64,000 nt of DNA from Amycolatopsis acididurans. GTDB lineage: Bacteria; Actinomycetota; Actinomycetes; Mycobacteriales; Pseudonocardiaceae. The stretch is from NCBI RefSeq assembly GCF_012328925.1, contig NZ_JAAXLS010000001.1, forward strand, positions 612,224 through 676,223, read 5' to 3'. Made by a program: the position numbers and the translations under genes. Below the pieces are notes generated by a model that saw nothing but the letters and a program-made list of their open reading frames with translations, searched no databases and was not told the origin of the DNA. Below, in pieces: positions 59,141 to 64,000 of this stretch. Numbering within the stretch: position 1 is the stretch's first letter; the number at the start of each line of letters is the position of its first letter.

Positions 59141-60157
59141 ATGTACGGACTGACCGTCTTCAGCTCGGGCGCGGGACCCGAGCGGTTCCGCCGGACCGCG
59201 GAGATCGCGGCGAGAGCGGAGGAAGCCGGTTTCGAGGCGGTGTGGACCGGGGAGCTGTACAACCGGTCCGCGACCGTGCCGTTGGCCGTACTCGCCGGCG
59301 CGACCCGCCGTGTCAAGCTCGGCACCAACATCGCCTACGGCGTGGGCCGGACCCCGCTGGTGTGGGCGGCGGAGGCACGCGACCTCGACGAGCTGTCCGA
59401 CGGGCGGCTGATTCTCGGGCTGGGCAACGGCACCCCGCGCATGATGCAGGACTGGCACGGCGTCAGCGGCGAGGCACCCGCGGCGCGGATGGAGGAGCTG
59501 GTCACCGTCCTGCGCAAGCTGTGGAAGCTGCACGAGGGCCCGGTCGAGCACGAGGGCCGTTTCTACCGGGTCCAGCTGCGCCCGACCTCGGACACGCCGC
59601 CGCCGGTGCAGCAGCGGCTGCCCATCTGGACCGCCGGGGTCAACAAGCTGATGCTGCGCGTCGCGGGCCGCGTCTCGGACGGTCTCGTCGGGCATCCGAT
59701 GTTCACCTCGCGCTATATCGAGGAGGTCGTGCGGCCCGAGCTGGGCGTCGGCCTGGCGGCATCGGGCCGCGAACCGGCCGACGTGAAGCTCATGGGAATT
59801 CTGATGTGCGCCGTCGAGGACGACGAGGAGGCCGCGCGACGCCGGCTCGCCTATGCGGTCGCGCAGTACGCGGCTTCCCGCGTCTACGACCGGCTTTTCG
59901 CGCTGCACGGCTGGTCCGGGGCGCAGGCGAAGATCCGCGAGGCCGCGCGCGCACGCGACGAGGAGGCCATGACCGCCGCCGTGCCGGACGAGGTGATCGA
60001 TGCGATCGGTGTCGCCTGCCGCCCCGGTGAGCTCAAAGACCGCGTCGCGGCGCACGCCCGCGACTACGACCACCTGAACCTGGTGTGCGTGCCCTGGGGA
60101 CTGAAACCGGAACAAGCCGAGGACGCGACGATCGCGATCCTGGAGGGGATGCGTTGA
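59141..60157 (+). CDS. Luciferase-like (LLM) oxidoreductase, probably F420-dependent
   Basis: A 338-residue TIM-barrel flavin/F420 enzyme. FSSGAGPERFRRTAEIAARAEE, VWTGELYN, VKLGTNIAYGVGRTP and GRLILGLGNGTPRMMQDWHG are typical of the bacterial luciferase-like family; the lack of an obvious FMN-monooxygenase partner favours F420. It may reduce or oxidise an enoyl, keto or alcohol group of the substrate. AGGAGG precedes ATG 59141. It shares a base with the next start (TGATG). Confidence 0.85.
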   Translation: MYGLTVFSSGAGPERFRRTAEIAARAEEAGFEAVWTGELYNRSATVPLAVLAGATRRVKLGTNIAYGVGRTPLVWAAEARDLDELSDGRLILGLGNGTPRMMQDWHGVSGEAPAARMEELVTVLRKLWKLHEGPVEHEGRFYRVQLRPTSDTPPPVQQRLPIWTAGVNKLMLRVAGRVSDGLVGHPMFTSRYIEEVVRPELGVGLAASGREPADVKLMGILMCAVEDDEEAARRRLAYAVAQYAASRVYDRLFALHGWSGAQAKIREAARARDEEAMTAAVPDEVIDAIGVACRPGELKDRVAAHARDYDHLNLVCVPWGLKPEQAEDATIAILEGMR

Positions 60158-60963
60158 TGGAGGACCTGAAACTGGAGACGATCGCGGTGGAGCGGCCCGC
60201 CGAGGGCGTCGTGGTGGCGACGCTCGACCGGCCGGACCGCTACAACTCGATGACCGTCACGATGTTCCGCGAGCTCGAACAGCTCGCCTTCGCGCTCGGT
60301 GACGACGACGAGGCCCGCGTGCTGATCCTCACCGGGGCGGGCAAGGCGTTCTGCGCCGGGTACGACCTCGACGACGCCGACGAGCTCGCGAACCTGACCG
60401 TGCTGGGCATGCTCGAACGCCAGGAGCACGCGGCCCGGGGCCTGCAGGCGATCCGGTCGCTGCGCATTCCGGTCATCGCCGCGGTGAACGGTGCCGCCGC
60501 GGGTGGCGGGTTGTCGCTCGCGCTGGCCGCCGACATCCGCCTCGCCGCGCGGTCGGCCAAGTTCAACGCCGCGTTCGTCCGCATCGGACTGTCCGCGGGC
60601 GACCTCGGCGCCTCCTGGCTGCTGCCGCGCATCATCGGTCCCGCGCTCGCGTCGGAGATCGCCTACACCGGGCGGTTCGTGTTCGCCGACGAGGCCGAGC
60701 GGATCGGGCTGGCCAACAAGACCGTGGACGACGACGCCCTGCTGGGCGAGGCGGTGGCGATGGCGAAGCTGATCTGCGCGAACTCGCCCGGCGGCGTGCA
60801 GCTGTCCAAACGCGCGCTGCAGGCGAACATGGAGATCACGTCCTACGCCGCGGCGCTGGAGCTGGAGAACCGCGGCCAGGCGCTGCTGACCCGCGGTTCG
60901 GACATGCCCGAGGCGCTGGCCGCGTTCAAGGAGAAGCGCGCCCCGAAGTTCACCGGAAGCTAG
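60157..60963 (+). CDS. Crotonase-family protein lacking both hydratase glutamates (paralogue 1)
   Basis: A 268-residue crotonase-fold protein. The oxyanion motif is FCAGYDLDDAD. At the two catalytic positions it has AAGGGLSLALAADI (Ser for Glu) and FVRIGLSAGDLGASW (no Glu; an Asp lies farther on). Many actinobacterial EchA paralogues share the GLS..D.G.S pattern, and their reaction is mostly unknown. It is a tandem duplicate of the next gene. It could be an isomerase, a hydrolase or act on ring intermediates. Confidence 0.87.
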   Translation: MEDLKLETIAVERPAEGVVVATLDRPDRYNSMTVTMFRELEQLAFALGDDDEARVLILTGAGKAFCAGYDLDDADELANLTVLGMLERQEHAARGLQAIRSLRIPVIAAVNGAAAGGGLSLALAADIRLAARSAKFNAAFVRIGLSAGDLGASWLLPRIIGPALASEIAYTGRFVFADEAERIGLANKTVDDDALLGEAVAMAKLICANSPGGVQLSKRALQANMEITSYAAALELENRGQALLTRGSDMPEALAAFKEKRAPKFTGS

Positions 60964-60973
60964 GAGGCCGATC

Positions 60974-61798
60974 GTGCTCGACTTCGAACCCCCGAAGCTG
61001 GAAACCCTCGCCTTCGAAGAGCCCGAGGACGGGGTGCTGCTGCTGAAGATCAACCGGCCGGACCGGATGAACTCGATGACCGTGCCGATGTTCGGGGAGA
61101 TCCGTGCCGCCGCGCTGGCGGCCCGCGATTCCGGCGCCCGCGCGATGATCCTCACCGGGGCGGGAGACCGTGCGTTCTGCGCAGGCTTCGACCTGGACGA
61201 GATCGACGTCATCACGCGGATGGGTGTGCGCGAGTTCCTGCACTTCCAGGAGCTGGCCACCGGTGGGCTCGCGGCGATCCGGGAGCTGCCGTTCCCGGTG
61301 ATCGCCGCCGTGCACGGTGCCGCGGCAGGCGGCGGGATGTCGCTGGCGCTGGCCGCGGACATCCGGCTCGCCGCGCCCACCGCGAAGTTCAACGCCGCCT
61401 TCGTGAAAGTGGGTTTGTCGGCGGGGGAGCTGGGCACCTCGTGGCAGCTGACCAGGCTCGTCGGGCCGGGCCGTGCCGCCGAGATCGCGTACACCGCGAG
61501 GATCGTCGGCGCCGAGGAGGCCGAACGGATCGGCCTGGTCAACCGGGTGGTGCCGAGCGAGAAACTGCTCGACGAGGCCCTGGAGACGACCCGGCAGATC
61601 GCGGGCAACTCGCCGGGTGGCGTGAAGCTGTCGAAGCGCGCGCTGCAACGCAACCAGGAGATCGCGTCCTACGCGGGCGCGCTCGAACTGGAGAACCGCG
61701 GGCAGGCGCTGCTGACCCGCAGCGAGGACATGAGCGAGGCGCTGGCCGCGTTCAAGGACAAGCGGGCGCCGCAGTTTGCCAGGACGATCGAGAAGTAG
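60974..61798 (+). CDS. Crotonase-family protein lacking both hydratase glutamates (paralogue 2)
   Basis: A 274-residue crotonase similar to paralogue 1 along its whole length (KLETLAFEEPEDGV against KLETIAVERPAEGV; NRPDRMNSMTVPMF against DRPDRYNSMTVTMF). Catalytic-site segments are AAGGGMSLALAADI and FVKVGLSAGELGTSW, so it also lacks the standard Glu pair, with Glu where paralogue 1 has Asp. GTG 60974 follows TAGGAGG. The pair may form a heteromer or process two successive intermediates. Confidence 0.87.
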   Translation: MLDFEPPKLETLAFEEPEDGVLLLKINRPDRMNSMTVPMFGEIRAAALAARDSGARAMILTGAGDRAFCAGFDLDEIDVITRMGVREFLHFQELATGGLAAIRELPFPVIAAVHGAAAGGGMSLALAADIRLAAPTAKFNAAFVKVGLSAGELGTSWQLTRLVGPGRAAEIAYTARIVGAEEAERIGLVNRVVPSEKLLDEALETTRQIAGNSPGGVKLSKRALQRNQEIASYAGALELENRGQALLTRSEDMSEALAAFKDKRAPQFARTIEK

Positions 61799-61896
61799 GC
61801 AGAACCGACCAGCCGGCGGCCGGCCTGCATTCGGTTGATAGCCGTGACTGTCGGTCGGCCTGGCAAAGAAGACACAGTACGGGGAGGTAGTCGCAA

Positions 61897-62829
61897 ATGG
61901 TGACTTTGGGAGACGTCGATCCGGGCTTCGGGCCCCGCGACGATCTGCGGCACTGGCCCGCCGAGGGCGGCCGGATGAGGGACAGCTGGTTCTGGGAAAT
62001 GATCATGCCGGACGAGCAGCTCGGCATGCAGGTCTACCTGTACCTGACCAACCGCGGCAAGACCGGCTACAACGTGTCGGTCTGGGGACCGGGTGAGGAG
62101 CCGGTCGCGCTCAAGCTCGCGCAGGGCACCGTGGGCGACGAGATGGACGCGGACAACTTCCACTTCGAGGGCCTGACGGTCAAACAGCCGGAACTGCGCC
62201 GCACCGCGGAGGTGAGCTACACCAGCGAGGACGTGAAGCTGGAGTTCAACTTCACCGCACTGCACGACGCGTTCAGCTACAAGTCCAATCCGGACGGTCT
62301 GCCGGCGTGGTTCGCGGAGAACCGGCTCGAACAGACCGGGCACGTCACCGGGTTCCTGGAGGTCGGCGGGCGCCGCATCGCCTGGGACCGCAAGGGCCAC
62401 CGCGACCATTCGTGGGGCGTGCGCGACTGGGGCGTGCCGCACCACTGGAAGTGGTTCATCGCCTACACCGAATCCGGGCGCGCGGTCAACGGCTGGATCT
62501 GGATCGCGCGCGGCGAGTGGGGCTTCGCCGGGTACGTGGTGAAGGACGGGGTGACCGTCCCGGTGTCGCACATCAAGCACCACGCCGAATACGACGACAC
62601 CATGGTCCAGCGGCGGCTGGAGGCCGCCGTCGTCGACATCACCGGTGAGACCACGCATGTGGTGCTGGAGTCCTACGGCGCGGTGAAGTTGCCGACGCGC
62701 GACCCGATGGGCACCGTGATCACCGAGGCCGCGTGCCGGGCGAGCATCGACGGCGAAGAAGGCGCCGCGCAGTTCGAGACGCACTGGCCAGGGCAGTACC
62801 TGCAACACCTGATCGAGAGTGGACTGTGA
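61897..62829 (+). CDS. AttH/CrtC-like lipocalin-fold protein (DUF7064/7065-like)
   Basis: A 310-residue soluble protein, mostly beta. The motif GHRDHSWGVRDWG in the second half is a hallmark of the AttH/hydroxyneurosporene synthase (CrtC) lipocalin-like superfamily. The N-terminal half (RMRDSWFWEMIMPDEQLGMQ, VYLYLTNRG) is a matching beta-barrel. Such proteins sit next to ACAD10/11-type phosphotransferases in actinobacterial catabolic clusters, but their role is unknown; CrtC relatives hydrate isoprenoid double bonds. GGGGAGG precedes the ATG. Its stop overlaps the phosphotransferase start (GTGA). Confidence 0.75.
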   Translation: MVTLGDVDPGFGPRDDLRHWPAEGGRMRDSWFWEMIMPDEQLGMQVYLYLTNRGKTGYNVSVWGPGEEPVALKLAQGTVGDEMDADNFHFEGLTVKQPELRRTAEVSYTSEDVKLEFNFTALHDAFSYKSNPDGLPAWFAENRLEQTGHVTGFLEVGGRRIAWDRKGHRDHSWGVRDWGVPHHWKWFIAYTESGRAVNGWIWIARGEWGFAGYVVKDGVTVPVSHIKHHAEYDDTMVQRRLEAAVVDITGETTHVVLESYGAVKLPTRDPMGTVITEAACRASIDGEEGAAQFETHWPGQYLQHLIESGL

Positions 62830-63842
62830 GCTGGGACTGGAATGACGAGCAACGCGCCGGGCTGGCACGGTTCCTCGCCGAACGAGGAGTCTGTACCGGC
62901 CCGGTGGCCACCCGGCCGATCGGCGACGGGCACTCGAACCTGACGTTCCTGGTCGACGACGGCTCGCGGAAGGTGGTGGTCCGCAGGCCGCCACCGCCGC
63001 CGGTGCCGCCGGGCGCGCACGACATGCTGCGCGAGGCCAAGCTGATCGGTGCCCTGGCCGGGACGGACGTGCCGGTCGCCGACGTCCTCGCGGTCGGACA
63101 GGCCGGTGAGGTGCTGGACGTCCCGTTCTATGTGATGAGTTACGTCGAGGGTCCGGTCATCACCGGCCGGACCCCGCCGGCGTTGAGCACGCCCGAGGAC
63201 CGCCGGCGCATCGGCGAGTCCCTTGTGGACACGTTGGCCGCGCTGCACGCCGTGGACTGGCGGGCACGCGGGCTGGCCGGCATGGGGCGGCCGGAAGGGT
63301 TCAACGGACGGCACTTCCGGCGGATGGGCAAACTGATCGCCGACTCCGAGGGCAGGCCGCCGGCCGAGTTCGCGGAGATCGACGCCTGGCTCGCGGCACA
63401 CGTGCCGCCCGAGTCGGGCGAGGCGATCGTGCACAACGACTACCGGCTCGGCAACGTCATCGTCGGCCCCGACTCGCCGGGCCGGATCCTGGCCGTGCTG
63501 GACTGGGAGCTGGCCACGATCGGGGACCCGCTGTTCGACGTCGGCTACTTCCTGGCCTCGTATCCGGTCGCCGGGGAGCCGATGACGCCGACGGAGGAAC
63601 TCGGCGCGGCGGCATTGGAGCAGGGCTACCCGACCCGGGACGAGCTCGCGGCCCGATACGCGACGGCGACCGGCCGTGATCTGTCCGGTTTGGACTGGTA
63701 CACCGTGCTGGCGCTCTGGAAACTCGCGGTGCTGTACGAGTACGGCCGCCGCCGCGCGGTCGAGGGCGTCGGGGACGAGTACTACGCCGAGGCCTCGCTG
63801 GTGAAGTCCTTTTTGGAGGCGGCCCAGCGCGCGGCTTCCTGA
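62826..63842 (+). CDS. APH-family phosphotransferase, ACAD10/11-type (copy 2)
   Basis: A 338-residue kinase-fold protein: GDGHSNLTFLVDDGSRKVVV for nucleotide binding, the catalytic loop AIVHNDYRLGNVIV and the metal site AVLDWELATIGDPLFDVGYF. These match the phosphotransferases fused to or paired with acyl-CoA dehydrogenases (ACAD10/11, LvaA), which phosphorylate hydroxyacyl-CoA. It is more typical of the group than copy 1 at 29928. GTG 62826 is translationally coupled to the lipocalin-like gene. The transcript appears to run into the IS element at the right edge. Confidence 0.88.
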   Translation: MSWDWNDEQRAGLARFLAERGVCTGPVATRPIGDGHSNLTFLVDDGSRKVVVRRPPPPPVPPGAHDMLREAKLIGALAGTDVPVADVLAVGQAGEVLDVPFYVMSYVEGPVITGRTPPALSTPEDRRRIGESLVDTLAALHAVDWRARGLAGMGRPEGFNGRHFRRMGKLIADSEGRPPAEFAEIDAWLAAHVPPESGEAIVHNDYRLGNVIVGPDSPGRILAVLDWELATIGDPLFDVGYFLASYPVAGEPMTPTEELGAAALEQGYPTRDELAARYATATGRDLSGLDWYTVLALWKLAVLYEYGRRRAVEGVGDEYYAEASLVKSFLEAAQRAAS

Positions 63843-63879
63843 CGACGGGCACGAGAAGAGCCCCCAGGTGAATCTTGGG

Positions 63880-64000
63880 TTCTAGGAGTCGTCGCAACAC
63901 CCCAGCGCAAGGGGTGCGATGGATTTCGAGATCCGCAAGGACCGCAGGCCGCAGGGGCGCAACAAGCTCCACAAGGAGCGGGCTGCCTATCTTGATCTTG
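63880..64000 (+). mobile_element. Left end of an IS30-like insertion sequence
   Basis: From about 63880 the sequence changes to a short non-coding end (TTCTAGGAGTCGTCGCAACA) followed by a transposase start, which is the layout of an IS30-family left end. The exact boundary cannot be set without the right end or the target duplication. Just before it, GAGCCCCCAGG (63856-63866) looks like one arm of a terminator stem whose partner is missing, as if the element had inserted into it. Confidence 0.55.
63919..64000 (+). CDS. IS30-like transposase, 5' end only
   Basis: The first 27 codons of a gene that leaves the window: MDFEIRKDRRPQGRN then KLHKERAAYLDL. The basic start with IRKDRRPQG and the following RE/ER.AYL.L is what I know from actinobacterial IS30-type DDE transposases ahead of their helix-turn-helix. 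AAGGGG lies 7 nt before ATG 63919. Only the N-terminus is visible, so the family call is tentative. Confidence 0.6.
   Translation, partial: MDFEIRKDRRPQGRNKLHKERAAYLDL

Noticed and set aside
1..64000. CRISPR arrays, tRNA, rRNA, prophage or biosynthetic gene clusters
   Set aside because: No regularly spaced repeats, no structural RNA genes other than the riboswitch, and no phage or PKS/NRPS genes were seen.

Overview
The window reads as chromosomal DNA of a high-GC actinobacterium, most likely a Pseudonocardiaceae-type soil organism (Amycolatopsis or a relative). The grounds are very high GC throughout, many GTG starts and one TTG start, 4-bp stop/start overlaps in most operons, possible leaderless starts, a luciferase-like (F420-type) oxidoreductase and an IS30-like transposase start at the right edge. 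The genus is inference. I saw no rRNA, tRNA or CRISPR, and no gene-free stretch longer than 300 bases.

Left part (1-10.2 kb): the 3' end of a CocE-type hydrolase, an MHS-family transporter, then a ROK regulator followed by a taurine/sulfonate-type ABC importer (permease, ATPase, lipoprotein), a cytosolic sulfatase and a secreted GH43 glycosidase. This looks like uptake and desulfation of a sulfated or sulfonated compound, possibly carbohydrate-linked. Middle-left (10.2-18 kb): small housekeeping and stress genes, namely a RibD/DHFR-like reductase, a membrane protein, a CBS protein, an NhaD/ArsB-like permease, a hemerythrin protein, a DHA2 exporter with its MarR regulator, a FluC-DUF190-FluC fluoride export operon behind a recognisable fluoride riboswitch, and a TRIC/UPF0126 channel.

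18-24.2 kb: a compact leftward meta-cleavage operon (amidohydrolase/decarboxylase, LigB-type extradiol dioxygenase, C-C hydrolase, Rieske alpha and beta subunits, cis-diol dehydrogenase) divergent from a GntR/FCD regulator. Its logic matches aromatic-acid dihydroxylation, ring cleavage, decarboxylation and hydrolysis, but no ferredoxin or reductase is encoded nearby.

24.2-63.8 kb: a large acyl-CoA catabolic island with four AMP-forming ligases, four acyl-CoA dehydrogenases, five crotonase-fold proteins, several SDRs, two quinone-oxidoreductase-like MDRs, MaoC/FAS1-like dehydratases, a thiolase, a CoA-transferase, an HMG-CoA-lyase homologue, an alpha-methylacyl-CoA racemase, a complete Liv-type ABC importer, two ACAD10/11-type phosphotransferases and regulators of the PucR, TetR, LuxR-GAF and FadR types. 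A BadH-like dehydrogenase next to a BadI/MenB-like hydrolase suggests an aerobic pathway that opens an alicyclic beta-keto-acyl-CoA ring. A FadR-like palindrome (TGGTCTNACCA) recurs in seven promoter regions of this island, so it is probably one regulon controlled by the FadR-family gene at 43.7-44.5 kb. A second palindrome (TCTCCC-N4-GGGAGA) links the aromatic operon promoter to the Liv-type transporter promoter. The window ends inside an IS30-like element.
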